A stretch of DNA of 54,425 bases from Betaproteobacteria bacterium (GCA_900299145.1 OMIN01000139.1:1-54425), one strand, 5' to 3'; shown: positions 9,754 through 18,569, numbered from the stretch's first letter. Numbers and translations: made by a program. The notes: a model not told the origin generated them from the letters alone.

Positions 9754-10337
9754 TTGAACCAGTCGGAGCTTACATTCCAGTCGCGACCGGTATGCAGTTG
9801 AAACGGCTTGGGCAACTGTGTGGCGTCAAAGCGCAGGCGCAACATGGCCGCGTAGGCGCTGTCCTTGCGCAGCGTGCCAGGCTCGATATCCTGCCGGCGC
9901 CGCACGCGGCTCATGTAGGCAAGCGCTTCGTTCAGACTGGAAAAATTCTGGTAGAGCGCGCCCGACCCGACCCGGTACTGGCGAGTGAGTGTGTTGTATG
10001 ACAGACGTTGCTGCTGGCTCAGCGTGACGATTTTTTCGTTGAGCCAGTACCAGCGCGCGCGGACCAACTCGAATTCAAGCACAAAGTAGAGCGGCACGCC
10101 CTTGTGTAACGCGTCGTCGAGTGCGGGCGTGAGCTTGATGTCGATGTCGGCTTCCAGTACGTAGCCTTCTTCGGCGGCGCTGACGGAGGCCTTGCGTACG
10201 TCGATGCCTTCGGCGCGCACCGGGCCTGCGGCGGCCAACAGACAGGCCGCCAGCCACAGTGTCAGCAGCAAGCCAAACCGCCGGGCCGCCGCAAAAACGG
10301 CGTCAAGCTTTTTGCAGCAGCGCGTAGTAAAACCCAT
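9735..10337 (-). CDS. DUF4390 family exported protein
   Basis: About 200 residues of the DUF4390 family, whose function is not known to me. An N-terminal hydrophobic segment (FGLLLTLWLAACLLAAAGPVRA) looks like a signal peptide, so the protein is probably periplasmic or membrane-anchored. The body is beta-rich and includes YVLEADIDIKLTPALDDAL and LSYNTLTRQYRV, typical of the family, which nearly always sits between rsmB and ntrY in betaproteobacteria. The ATG at 10335-10337 is chosen; it overlaps the end of rsmB by about 35 bases. Longer readings go deeper into rsmB and add a low-complexity segment, so they are less likely. The overlaps on both sides suggest translation as part of the fmt-rsmB-ntrYX operon. 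Confidence 0.85.
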   Translation of the reverse strand: MGFTTRCCKKLDAVFAAARRFGLLLTLWLAACLLAAAGPVRAEGIDVRKASVSAAEEGYVLEADIDIKLTPALDDALHKGVPLYFVLEFELVRARWYWLNEKIVTLSQQQRLSYNTLTRQYRVGSGALYQNFSSLNEALAYMSRVRRRQDIEPGTLRKDSAYAAMLRLRFDATQLPKPFQLHTGRDWNVSSDWFKWTVNP

Positions 10338-11658
10338 CGTGAACAGCATCTGGCAGTATTTGTCCTGCGAGTTGTTCCAGTTGTCCCACCCGTTCCGCCC
10401 GTTCCACCTGTTCCTGTTCCGCGGTTGTGCCTGCAGGCGTGGCGACGGCTGGTGTCTGCAACCGGGCATCGGCATGGCGCGCCAAGAAGCGCTCGACCTG
10501 CTCTTGATTTTCTTCCCGGAACACCGAACACGTTACGTACAGGAATTTACCACCAGCGGCGAGCAGCCGCCACAGCGCATCGATGATCGACTGCTGGCGC
10601 GCGGCGAATCGTGCGATATCGGATGCGCGCCGCGTCCACTTGATATCGGGATGACGGCGCGTGACGCCCGAAGCGCTGCACGGCACGTCGGCGAGTATTC
10701 GATCAAATGGTTGGCCATCCCACCATGCGCGCGGATCGGCTGCGTCGCCGCATAGGACGTGGGCCGCAAGGCCCAGCCGCACGAGATTGGCGTTGACGCG
10801 CGCAAGCCGGGCGGCATCGTGATCGAGCGCGGTGAGCGCAACGTCTGCAAGTTCCAGGACATGCGCTGTCTTGCCGCCCGGCGCGGCGCAGGCATCGAGC
10901 ACGCGCATGCCGTCTTGCGCATCAAGCAACAGCGCCGCTCGCTGGGCCGAGGCATCCTGTACCGACACCAACCCTTCGTCAAAACCCGGCAGACGTTGCA
11001 CTGGAACGGGCTTGTCGAGCACGATGGCGTGGCTTTCCAGCGCGGTGGCGGCAATGCCTTCGGCGGCGAGGCGGGCAAGATACATTTCGCGCGTAACGCG
11101 CCGCTTATTAATGCGCAGGGTGAGCGGCGCGTGGCGGTTGCCCGCCAGCAACAGCTCATCAAAGCACGCCGGGTATTGTGCCCGGATTTTGTTGATCCAC
11201 CACGCTGGAAACGAGTAGCGCGCTTCGTCGCCCGCGACGGGCGATGCGGCCAGCGCCTGCATTTCGGCCTTGCGCCTCAAGAAATTGCGAAGCACGCCGT
11301 TGACCAGCCCCTTGGCGGCCACAGCGGGTAGCGCCACGCAGGCGCGCACGGCGTGATCCACCACGGCGTGCGGCGCGGCCTTGGTGTGCAGCAGTTGATA
11401 CAGCGCGACGCGCAGCAACTGGCGCACATTTTCATCGCGCAGCGGCCGCGCGAGCAGTGGCGTGAGCACGGCGTCGATGGTGCCACGGTGACGCAACACG
11501 CCATAGCACAGGTCCTGCACCAACGCGCGCTGGTTGGCGGGCTGGTCTGCGGCCTCGCGCGGCAACTGCTGCCACGCGACGGTGAGCTCGTTATCGAGAT
11601 TGCGTCCGGCGGCCACGCGTTCGAGCACGCCAGCGGCCACGCATTGCGCTTCGTGCAT
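10303..11658 (-). CDS. rsmB: 16S rRNA m5C967 methyltransferase
   Basis: Methylates C967 of 16S rRNA using S-adenosylmethionine. The 451-residue protein has an N-terminal NusB-like RNA-binding domain (MHEAQCVAAGVLERVAAG to about residue 140, with LRNFLRR) and a Rossmann methyltransferase domain: DACAAPGGKTAHVLEL, the catalytic motif DVPCSASGVTRRHPDIKW and the second cysteine in YVTCSVFREEN. The ATG at 11656-11658 overlaps the fmt stop as ATGA. The open frame continues far upstream of this, but that part is a shadow of fmt. Near the C-terminus, about 25 residues rich in EQ, ER and VG come from 9-base repeats and appear to be an insertion relative to the usual family C-terminus. Confidence 0.95.
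   Translation of the reverse strand: MHEAQCVAAGVLERVAAGRNLDNELTVAWQQLPREAADQPANQRALVQDLCYGVLRHRGTIDAVLTPLLARPLRDENVRQLLRVALYQLLHTKAAPHAVVDHAVRACVALPAVAAKGLVNGVLRNFLRRKAEMQALAASPVAGDEARYSFPAWWINKIRAQYPACFDELLLAGNRHAPLTLRINKRRVTREMYLARLAAEGIAATALESHAIVLDKPVPVQRLPGFDEGLVSVQDASAQRAALLLDAQDGMRVLDACAAPGGKTAHVLELADVALTALDHDAARLARVNANLVRLGLAAHVLCGDAADPRAWWDGQPFDRILADVPCSASGVTRRHPDIKWTRRASDIARFAARQQSIIDALWRLLAAGGKFLYVTCSVFREENQEQVERFLARHADARLQTPAVATPAGTTAEQEQVERAERVGQLEQLAGQILPDAVHDGFYYALLQKA
10370..10420 (-). repeat. In-frame 9-base minisatellite inside rsmB
   Basis: Degenerate tandem nonamers of the type GTG-GAA-CGG, GCG-GAA-CGG, GTG-GGA-CAA and CTG-GAA-CAA, read on the coding strand. They encode the EQEQVERAERVGQLEQLAG stretch near the RsmB C-terminus, which has no counterpart in the usual family sequence. 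Confidence 0.7.
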
Positions 11659-12605
11659 CAGGCGGGCGGCTCGCCGCCGGGTGTGCTGAAACACGCGCCG
11701 CGCGGGATCGGGAAGCCCTTCAACAGCGTGGCCGTGGGCAGCCGCTTGCCGCCCGCGCGTTGCAGTTCCAGCACCTTGAGCGCGCCCTGGCCGCAGGCGA
11801 TGATGAGTTCGCCCGGTGCGGAATTGCATACTGTGCCCGGTTCCAGCGGCTGATGGTCGGTAACTGCCGCGCGCCACAGCTTGATGCGTTCGCCGTTGAG
11901 CGTGGCTGCGGCGCCGGGAAACGGGTTGTAGGCGCGCACGCGGCGGCTGATTTCGATGGCGGATTCTTCCCAATCGATCAGCGCTTCCTCTTTGGTGAGC
12001 TTGGCGGCATAGGTGGCGCGCACGGCGTCTTGTGCCACGGGCGAGGGCAGGCTGCGCAGGGTTTCGACGATCATTTCGCCACCCAGCGCCGCCAGCCGGT
12101 CGTGCAGTTCGCCAGCGGTTTCAGTTTCGCCGATGGGAATGGCGCGCCGGGCTAACATCGCGCCGGTGTCGAGCCCTGCGTCCATTTGCATAATGGTGAT
12201 GCCGGTTTCAGCGTCGCCAGCCAGAATCGCGCGCTGGATCGGGGCCGCGCCGCGCCACCGCGGCAGCAGGGAGGCATGAATATTGAGGCAGCCCAGCCGC
12301 GGCAGTGCCAGAATCGCCGGCGGCAAAATCAGCCCGTAGGCGGCGACAATCATGGCTTCGGCGCCGTTGTTAACAGCGGCGGCAATCAGGTCACGCGCGG
12401 CATCGGTCTTGAGTGTGAGTGGTTGCTCAACCGTAAGTATATGTTTTTGTGCGAGAATTTTTACATCGGACGCCACCAGCTTCAAACCGCGTCCGGCGGG
12501 CCGGTCGGGCTGAGTAAGCACTAACACGACTTCGTGACCAGCATCGATCAGTGCTTGTAGCGCGGTGGCGGCAAAGGCGGGTGTGCCGGCGAATAGTAGC
12601 CGCAA
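11658..12605 (-). CDS. fmt: Methionyl-tRNA formyltransferase
   Basis: Formylates the initiator Met-tRNA using 10-formyltetrahydrofolate. The 315-residue length is normal. Signatures are MRLLFAGTPAFAA at the start, AAYGLILPPAILALPRLGCLNIHASLLPRWRGAAPIQRAI with the catalytic Asn-His pair, the Asp in IMQMDAGLDTG, and a C-terminal OB-fold domain (GERIKLWRAAV onward). It starts with TTG (12603-12605), which I accept because the N-terminus matches the family exactly and AAGGA lies 8 bases upstream. That leader is also copy 3 of the AT-rich element. Inside the gene, around codons for DVKILAQKHILTV, there is a second, unusually AT-rich stretch resembling the same element. Operon: def, fmt, rsmB. Confidence 0.96.
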   Translation of the reverse strand: MRLLFAGTPAFAATALQALIDAGHEVVLVLTQPDRPAGRGLKLVASDVKILAQKHILTVEQPLTLKTDAARDLIAAAVNNGAEAMIVAAYGLILPPAILALPRLGCLNIHASLLPRWRGAAPIQRAILAGDAETGITIMQMDAGLDTGAMLARRAIPIGETETAGELHDRLAALGGEMIVETLRSLPSPVAQDAVRATYAAKLTKEEALIDWEESAIEISRRVRAYNPFPGAAATLNGERIKLWRAAVTDHQPLEPGTVCNSAPGELIIACGQGALKVLELQRAGGKRLPTATLLKGFPIPRGACFSTPGGEPPA

Positions 12606-12634
12606 AATAAATCCTTATAAAACAAATAGTTATG
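12604..12634. repeat. Dispersed AT-rich element, copy 3
   Basis: Plus strand holds TTATAAAACAAATAGTTATG. It forms the leader of fmt, and the AAGGA ribosome binding site is embedded in it on the minus strand. Confidence 0.75.
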
Positions 12635-12662
12635 AAACTATTGTTCGCGCATTTGCCTGCAA

Positions 12663-13166
12663 TCAAGCGGCTTCGCGCTGGCGCTTTTTAATTTTGGCCA
12701 AGATGCGCTGCTGCTTGAGCCGCGACAAGCGTTCGACGAACACTTTGCCGTCTAAATGATCCATTTCGTGCTGGATGCACACCGCTTCCAAACCTTCAGC
12801 TTCGTGCTCGAACGGCTCGCCGTCGGCGCCCAGCGCCCTTACCCGCACGTGTTGCGCACGCTGGGTTTTTTCGTAAATGCCGGGAACCGACAGGCAGCCT
12901 TCGTCGCAGTCAGCGATGCCGGTGGCTTCGAGAATTTCCGGGTTGATATAGGCACGCAGACTGTCGCGCGCGGGCGAGGTGTCGATCACGATAATGCGCT
13001 GATGGACATCCACCTGTGTTGCGGCAAGGCCAACGCCCGGTGCAGCATACATGGTTTCGCCCATGTCCTTGATTAATTGACGAATTTCGTCATTTACCTC
13101 GGTCACGGGCTGGGCCACCGTGTGCAGGCGCGGGTCAGGGTACAGCAAAATGGTGAGTTTGGACAC
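12663..13166 (-). CDS. def: Peptide deformylase
   Basis: Metalloenzyme that removes the N-formyl group from new proteins. The 167-residue protein carries all three family motifs: [15 protein letters not shown] with the metal-binding Cys, and HEMDHLDG with two metal-binding His and the catalytic Glu. A basic C-terminal tail ([17 protein letters not shown]) is typical of class I enzymes. The start is GTG at 13164-13166, which gives [15 protein letters not shown], the standard N-terminus. The ribosome binding site is weak. The gene sits 57 bases upstream of fmt, and the two act on opposite ends of the formyl-methionine cycle. It is divergent from the LysM gene, and the shared 204-base intergenic region is C/A-rich with no promoter I would defend. 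Confidence 0.97.
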   Translation of the reverse strand: MSKLTILLYPDPRLHTVAQPVTEVNDEIRQLIKDMGETMYAAPGVGLAATQVDVHQRIIVIDTSPARDSLRAYINPEILEATGIADCDEGCLSVPGIYEKTQRAQHVRVRALGADGEPFEHEAEGLEAVCIQHEMDHLDGKVFVERLSRLKQQRILAKIKKRQREAA

Positions 13167-13370
13167 AAAAAGTCTTGCTAATAGAAGTCACTAGATGCAG
13201 AATTTAATCCAAAGTCTTATGTTGTGCCGGTGCAAGCAAACACAATCAATCTCAATCAAACACAACCCAACAATCCCGCCTGAATTTGGTGGCTGGGCGG
13301 TGTTCCGGCTGAAGCCGTCAGCGCGGCCGAACGTTCGTCCGCACGGCCAAAAACTCATCGAGGTGCCGCT

Positions 13371-14513
13371 ATGTCCATGAAAAACCGCATTATATCGCTG
13401 CTGCTGGCCGCCGCTGCGGGTGCACTCGCCGGTTCCGTCAGTGCGCAGGCGCTGCAAGGGTTAAAGCCCGATGCCCCCGAACGCTATACCGTCGAACGTG
13501 GAGACACGCTGTGGGGCATCTCAGGGCGCTATCTCGACAAGCCTTGGGACTGGCCGCAGCTGTGGAATCTCAACCGCCAGCAGATTCGTAACCCGCACCG
13601 CATTTACCCTGGCGACGTGCTGGTGCTGGATCGCGCCACGGGCCGCTTGCGCGTGGAAACCGTGGCGCTAACGCCGCGCGTGCGTGCCGAAAATATTGCC
13701 GACGCAGTGCCTACCATCGCGCCGGGCGTAATTGAACCGTTTATTTCTCGGCCGATGGTCATCAGCGAAAACGAACTGGACGGCACGCCGAAAATCATGG
13801 CGACTGAAGAATCGCGCGTGGCGGTGGGCGCCGGCAACATTGCCTACGTACGCGGCTTGCCCAAAGACAAAGGTGACAACTGGCATATCTATCGCCGCGG
13901 CGACAAACTGGTGGATCCCGACACCGGCGCAATCCTTGGCTATCTCGGGCTGTATCTGGGCGAAGCGCGCGTTCGCCAATATGGCGACATCAGCCGCATT
14001 GAGATCATCAAATCCACGCAGGAAATTTACACCGGCGACAGTCTCGTGCCGATTACCAAGGAAGCGCCGGTGTTTGCCTATGCGCCGCGCGCGCCGGCGG
14101 GCAAGGTGCAGGGCCGCGTGATGTCGTTGAATGACAACTTGTACGAGACCGGCCGTTACTCGGTGGTGGGCTTGTCCAAGGGCGCCAAGGATGGTCTCGA
14201 AGCCGGTCACATTCTGGCGCTGTATCGCAGTCCGGCCAGTTCACGCTACGCGCTGCGCACCAGCGCCATGCTGGGCCGCACCGGCCCCACCGGCAGCGAT
14301 GGGCGCCGCCCGTATTATGAAGAACAACTCAACGTGCGTGACAGCCCGATATTCAGCGTGCAAAAACCGATCAACGATGCCGATATCGCCAAGCTGCCGG
14401 AAGAACGCTACGGCCTGGTGATGATCTTCCGCACTTTCGAGCGCGCCGCATTCGGGCTGGTGATGCAGTCGAATCTGCCGGTCGCCATCGACGATATCGT
14501 TACCACGCCCTGA
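13371..14513 (+). CDS. Exported LysM-domain protein
   Basis: A 380-residue exported protein with a signal peptide (about 1-25, ending SVSA-QA) and one LysM peptidoglycan-binding domain at about 38-90 (YTVERGDTLWGISGRYLDKPWDWPQLW, then NPHRIYPGDVLVL). The rest is a conserved region of unknown fold, found in the LysM protein encoded beside dprA and def in many betaproteobacteria. It probably acts at the cell wall; no enzyme motif is visible. Start is the ATG at 13371, with GAGGT about 8 bases before it; an ATG two codons later is also possible. A strong inverted repeat follows the stop, before dprA. Confidence 0.88.
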   Translation: MSMKNRIISLLLAAAAGALAGSVSAQALQGLKPDAPERYTVERGDTLWGISGRYLDKPWDWPQLWNLNRQQIRNPHRIYPGDVLVLDRATGRLRVETVALTPRVRAENIADAVPTIAPGVIEPFISRPMVISENELDGTPKIMATEESRVAVGAGNIAYVRGLPKDKGDNWHIYRRGDKLVDPDTGAILGYLGLYLGEARVRQYGDISRIEIIKSTQEIYTGDSLVPITKEAPVFAYAPRAPAGKVQGRVMSLNDNLYETGRYSVVGLSKGAKDGLEAGHILALYRSPASSRYALRTSAMLGRTGPTGSDGRRPYYEEQLNVRDSPIFSVQKPINDADIAKLPEERYGLVMIFRTFERAAFGLVMQSNLPVAIDDIVTTP

Positions 14514-14521
14514 CGTTTCGC

Positions 14522-14548
14522 GCCGCCGCATTTTCAATATGCGGCGGC
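14522..14548 (+). terminator. Inverted repeat after LysM gene
   Basis: A perfect 10-base stem, GCCGCCGCAT paired with ATGCGGCGGC, around a 7-base loop, 9 bases after the LysM stop. No T-run follows, so it may slow or protect the transcript rather than end it; dprA begins 17 bases later. Confidence 0.55.
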
Positions 14549-14564
14549 TACTCCCCTGCCTGCC

Positions 14565-15662
14565 GTGCCCGTTGCACCACTGGCTCCTGACCTTGCCGCA
14601 TGGCTGCGCCTGTCGCTGACCAACGGCCTTAACGGTGAGGCATTTCGCAAGCTGCTGGTGACTTTCGGCGGGCCGGAGCAAATTCTTGGCGCGAGCCGCA
14701 CCGCACTTACCGCTGTTGTCAGCGGCAAACTCGCCGATGCGATATTGGATGGCGATCTTTATGGCGATCTGGCGGCGGTCGAAGCGTGGCTTGCTGACAG
14801 CAATAATCATGTAGTCACGCTCGCGGACGGCGAATACCCGCAGGCGTTGCTGCAAACACCTGATCCGCCGCCGCTGATTTATGTCAAAGGCCGGCTCGAT
14901 CTGCTGAACGCGCCGTCGCTGGCCGTGGTCGGCAGCCGCAACGCCACGGCACAAGGCAAGCTCACCGCCGAATCGTTTTCCACAGCGCTATCCAACGCGG
15001 GGCTCGCCATCGTCAGCGGCATGGCGCTCGGCATCGACGCCGCCGCGCATCAGGGCGGGCTGGCCGGTCTTTCATCGACTGTCGCGATAGTCGGCACCGG
15101 TTTGGACAAAGTCTATCCCGCGCGTAACCGCGATCTTGCGCATGCCATTGCCGGCAGGGGCGCGATCGTTTCCGAATTTGCGCTCGGTACGCCGCCAGTC
15201 GCCGCCAACTTCCCGCGCCGCAACCGCCTCATCAGCGGCATGACACGCGGTTGTCTGGTGGTGGAAGCGGCGCTCTCCAGCGGCTCGCTGATCACTGCCC
15301 GCCTGTCCAACGAACTGGGAAAGGATGTTTTCGCCATTCCCGGCTCAATCCATTCCACCTTGTCCAAAGGCTGTCACGTACTGATTAAACAGGGCGCCAA
15401 GCTGGTGGACGACGCCGCGGATATCTTGAGCGAGCTGCGGCTGCCCCCGCTCTCTGCGGGACATGCAGGGGCCACCAAAGCCGATCCGGCGCCTTCAAGC
15501 CACCCGCTGCTTGCCCACATGGCGTTCGATCCGTGCGACATCGACACGTTGGCGGGCCGCGCGGGCCTGCCGGTGCACGAGGTTAGTGCTGCCTTGATTC
15601 AGCTCGAACTGGAAGGCGCGGTCGCCGGCCTGCCCGGCGGGCTTTGGCAGCGGGTGGCTTAG
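14565..15662 (+). CDS. dprA: DNA-processing protein DprA
   Basis: Loads RecA on single-stranded DNA taken up during natural transformation. Over 365 residues it has an N-terminal SAM-like helical part, the Rossmann core with VVGSRNATAQGK, IVSGMALGIDAAAH, GLDKVYPARNRDLA, SEFALGTPPVAANFPRRNRLISGM and VVEAALSSGSLITA, and a C-terminal winged-helix domain (PCDIDTLAGRAGLPVHEVSAALIQLELEGAVAGLPGGLW). The start is GTG at 14565, in line with the expected N-terminus. In many betaproteobacteria a smg (DUF494) gene follows dprA, but here the next gene is topB and I see no smg in the 222-base gap. Confidence 0.96.
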   Translation: MPVAPLAPDLAAWLRLSLTNGLNGEAFRKLLVTFGGPEQILGASRTALTAVVSGKLADAILDGDLYGDLAAVEAWLADSNNHVVTLADGEYPQALLQTPDPPPLIYVKGRLDLLNAPSLAVVGSRNATAQGKLTAESFSTALSNAGLAIVSGMALGIDAAAHQGGLAGLSSTVAIVGTGLDKVYPARNRDLAHAIAGRGAIVSEFALGTPPVAANFPRRNRLISGMTRGCLVVEAALSSGSLITARLSNELGKDVFAIPGSIHSTLSKGCHVLIKQGAKLVDDAADILSELRLPPLSAGHAGATKADPAPSSHPLLAHMAFDPCDIDTLAGRAGLPVHEVSAALIQLELEGAVAGLPGGLWQRVA

Positions 15663-15668
15663 AAAAAT

Positions 15669-15697
15669 ATAAGTATTTGTTTTTATTTATATTTTTG
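15669..15697. repeat. Dispersed AT-rich element, copy 4
   Basis: Seven bases after dprA. The minus strand contains the exact 19-base core AATAAAAACAAATACTTAT. The remaining ~190 bases up to topB hold no recognised gene. Confidence 0.9.
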
Positions 15698-15884
15698 TAA
15701 ATATCGGCGGACGAATTTTGCCTGCCTGTGACAAACTGGCTTGCGTTCGCGCCTGATTTGTTCTTATCATCTGCGCCTCTTTTTGCACCGCAATGTGCAG
15801 TGCAACATGCGATGAGCGGCGTTTTAGCCGGATTTCTGTCGCATATTTACCCGCATTTTCCCGTAAGGGCGCAGCCGAAAAAAC

Positions 15885-18440
15885 ATGTCAAAACAACTGA
15901 TTATCGCCGAGAAGCCTTCCGTGGCCAGCGATATAGCGCGCGTGCTGGGCGGCTTCAAGCGCCATGACGACTATTTTGAAAGCGATGATTTCGTGCTGTC
16001 GTCGGCGGTCGGCCACTTGGTGCAGATCGCCGTGCCCGACGAATTCGAGGTCAAGCGCGGCAAATGGTCGTTCGCCAACCTGCCGGTAATTCCGCCACAT
16101 TTTGATTTGCTGCCGATCGAAAAATCCGAAGCGCGGCTGAAACTGCTGACCAAGCTCCTCAAACGCAAGGACGTTACCGGCGTCATCAATGCCTGCGACG
16201 CGGGCCGCGAAGGCGAATTGATTTTCCGCTACATCGCCAGCCACGCCGGCAGTAAAAAGCCGGTGAAACGGCTGTGGCTGCAATCCATGACGGCGGGTTC
16301 AATCAAGGAAGGCTTCAAGAACCTGCGCAGCGACGAGGAAATGTTGCCGCTGGCCGATGCCGCCGTGTGCCGCTCGGAGGCGGACTGGCTGGTGGGCATC
16401 AACGGCACGCGCGCGATGACCGCGTTCAATTCCAAAAGCGGCGGTTTTCACAAAACGCCGGTGGGCCGCGTGCAAACGCCAACGCTGGCGATCCTGGTCG
16501 AGCGCGAGGAGAAAATCAAACGCTTCGTGCCGAAGGATTATTGGGAAGTGCACGCCACGTTCGGCGTGGCCGAGGGCCAGTACGCCGGGCGATGGATTGA
16601 CGAGAAATTCGCCAAACCCAAGAATGACGATGCAGATGACGCGCACCTGCGCGCCGAGCGAATATGGGATGCCCAGCGCGCCGAAGCGATCAAGGCCAAG
16701 TGTGACGGCAAGCCCGGCGAGATCGAGGAAGAAAGCAAACCCACAACGCAGGCGTCACCGCTGCTGTTTGATTTGACCAGTTTGCAGCGCGCGGCCAACG
16801 GGCGTTTCGGCTTCAGTGCGCGCACCACGCTGTCGCTGGCGCAGTCGCTTTACGAAAAACACAAAGTGTTGACGTATCCGAGGACGGATTCGCGCGCGCT
16901 GCCTGAAGATTATCTGGCCACGGTGAAATCCACGCTGGAAGCGATGGACGACACGCCGTACGCGCCGTTCGCGAAAAAGATTTTGAAGCAAGGCTGGGTC
17001 AAGCCGACCAAACGCATATTCAATAACGCAAAAATTTCCGACCACTTTGCGATCATCCCTACCGGACAAGCGCCCAAGGCGCTGAATGAAATCGAAGCGA
17101 AGTTGTATGACCTGGTGGTGCGCCAGTTCCTCGCGGTGTTTTACCCCAGCGCGGAATACATGGTGACCACGCGCATCACCCGCGTTGAAGCAGAAGCCTT
17201 CAAGAGTGAAGGCAAGGTGCTGGTCAACGCGGGCTGGCTGGAAGTGCACGGCAGGGCTGCCGCCGAAGACGGTGATACGCCAAACCTCGTTGCCGTGAAA
17301 AAGGGCGAGAAAGCGAAGACGGAAGAAATCACCATCCTCGCCACGCAGACCCGGCCGCCCGCGCGCTTTACCGAAGCCACGCTGCTCTCCGCCATGGAAG
17401 GCGCGGGCAAGCTGGTGGAAGACGAAGAACTGCGCGATGCGATGAAGGAACGCGGCCTCGGCACGCCCGCCACGCGCGCAGTGATTATCGAAAAACTGCT
17501 GGCCGAGGAATACGTCGTGCGCAACGGCCGCGAGCTGCAGGCCACGCCGAAAGCATTTTCACTGCTGACTCTTTTGCGCGGGCTGGATATTCCGGAACTC
17601 GCGTCACCGGAAATGACCGGTGAGTGGGAATACAAGTTGAAGGAAATGGAACACGGCAAATTAAAGCGCGCCGCGTTCATGAAAGAAATCGCCAAGATGA
17701 CGAAACACATCGTCGATCAGGCAAAGATGCACGAATCTGAAACCGTGCCCGGCGATTACGCGATGCTGCAATCCAAATGCCCCGCCTGCGGCGGCACAAT
17801 TAAAGAGAACTACAAGAAATTCCAGTGCGAAAAATGCGAGTTTTCGCTTTGGCGAATACTGGCCGGGCGGCAATTTGAACCCGCCGAAATCGAAGAGCTG
17901 CTCATCAAAAAATCCATCGGGCCATTGCAGGGCTTTCGCTCGCGCCTGGGCCGTCCATTCGCCGCGAACATCAAGCTCAACGCCGAACATAAACTCGAAT
18001 TCGATTTTGGTCAGGCCAATGAAGATGCTGAACCGGTCGATTTCAGCGGTCAAGAAGTGATTGGCCCGTGCCCCAAGTGCGGCGGCAATGTCTACGCTCA
18101 CGGCATGGCTTACATTTGCGAGAAATCCGCCGCGCTGCCGCGCACCTGCGATTTCCGCACTGGCAAGATCATTCTTCAGCGCAACATCGAGCCCGAGCAG
18201 GTCACCAAATTGCTGAAAGACGGCAAGACGGATTTGCTGCACAAATTCATCAGCAAAAAAGGCCGGCCGTTCTCGGCGTTTCTGGTGCGCGGGAACGATG
18301 GCAAGGTGTCGTTTGAGTTTGCGCCGCGCGAACCGAAGGCGGGTGCGAAGGCAGCAGCCAAGCCGGCTGATGAGGATAAAGCCGCGGTAAAGCCTGCGGC
18401 AAAGAAAAAGGCGCCCGCCAAGGCTCGCAAGGCGGCATAA
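15885..18440 (+). CDS. topB: DNA topoisomerase III
   Basis: Type IA topoisomerase, 851 residues, that passes single strands to decatenate DNA. The N-terminal TOPRIM domain shows IIAEKPSVASDIARVLGG and the acidic DAGREGELIFRY. The catalytic tyrosine lies in LTYPRTDSRALPEDY near residue 330. A conserved GLGTPATRA segment follows. After the core there are two Cys4 zinc-ribbon-like segments (CPACGG with CEKCEF; CPKCGGN with a later Cys pair), two repeated toprim C-terminal-type repeats (SIGPLQGFRSRLGRPFAANIKL; FISKKGRPFSAFLV) and a Lys/Ala-rich tail suited to DNA binding. Start is the ATG at 15885. The gene ends at a hairpin with a run of T, probably its terminator. Confidence 0.95.
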   Translation: MSKQLIIAEKPSVASDIARVLGGFKRHDDYFESDDFVLSSAVGHLVQIAVPDEFEVKRGKWSFANLPVIPPHFDLLPIEKSEARLKLLTKLLKRKDVTGVINACDAGREGELIFRYIASHAGSKKPVKRLWLQSMTAGSIKEGFKNLRSDEEMLPLADAAVCRSEADWLVGINGTRAMTAFNSKSGGFHKTPVGRVQTPTLAILVEREEKIKRFVPKDYWEVHATFGVAEGQYAGRWIDEKFAKPKNDDADDAHLRAERIWDAQRAEAIKAKCDGKPGEIEEESKPTTQASPLLFDLTSLQRAANGRFGFSARTTLSLAQSLYEKHKVLTYPRTDSRALPEDYLATVKSTLEAMDDTPYAPFAKKILKQGWVKPTKRIFNNAKISDHFAIIPTGQAPKALNEIEAKLYDLVVRQFLAVFYPSAEYMVTTRITRVEAEAFKSEGKVLVNAGWLEVHGRAAAEDGDTPNLVAVKKGEKAKTEEITILATQTRPPARFTEATLLSAMEGAGKLVEDEELRDAMKERGLGTPATRAVIIEKLLAEEYVVRNGRELQATPKAFSLLTLLRGLDIPELASPEMTGEWEYKLKEMEHGKLKRAAFMKEIAKMTKHIVDQAKMHESETVPGDYAMLQSKCPACGGTIKENYKKFQCEKCEFSLWRILAGRQFEPAEIEELLIKKSIGPLQGFRSRLGRPFAANIKLNAEHKLEFDFGQANEDAEPVDFSGQEVIGPCPKCGGNVYAHGMAYICEKSAALPRTCDFRTGKIILQRNIEPEQVTKLLKDGKTDLLHKFISKKGRPFSAFLVRGNDGKVSFEFAPREPKAGAKAAAKPADEDKAAVKPAAKKKAPAKARKAA

Positions 18441-18448
18441 CCAAGATC

Positions 18449-18553
18449 GTCTTTCTGGCGAAAGCCAGAATCCAGTTTTTTTCCACACGCAGCGTCTAAT
18501 TTCAGCGCCTGCGGCGCACGCTACATTCTGGGTTCCAGCTTTCGCTGGAACGA
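18449..18553. repeat. REP-like inverted pair of palindromes
   Basis: Two short palindromes, TTCTGGCGAAAGCCAGAA (18453-18470) and TTCCAGCTTTCGCTGGAA (18533-18550), face each other with related flanks such as CGTCTTTCTGG and CCAGCGAAAGC-type sequence. This is the layout of repetitive extragenic palindromic units in many proteobacteria. Confidence 0.65.
18453..18482 (+). terminator. Hairpin and T-run after topB (REP-like unit 1)
   Basis: TTCTGGC and GCCAGAA pair around a GAAA tetraloop, followed five bases later by seven T. It works as an intrinsic-terminator shape for topB. Its sequence mirrors a second hairpin 60 bases downstream, so it is also half of a REP-like pair. Confidence 0.7.
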
Positions 18554-18569
18554 CGCCTGTGGTATGACC

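Noticed and set aside
11659-11973. Upstream extension of the rsmB frame
   Set aside because: Lies inside fmt in another frame; the extra residues are low-complexity and the ATGA junction gives the standard RsmB N-terminus.
13195-13225. AATTTAATCCAAAGTCTTAT as another element copy in the def/LysM gap
   Set aside because: Too many mismatches to the core to count; left out of the thirteen.
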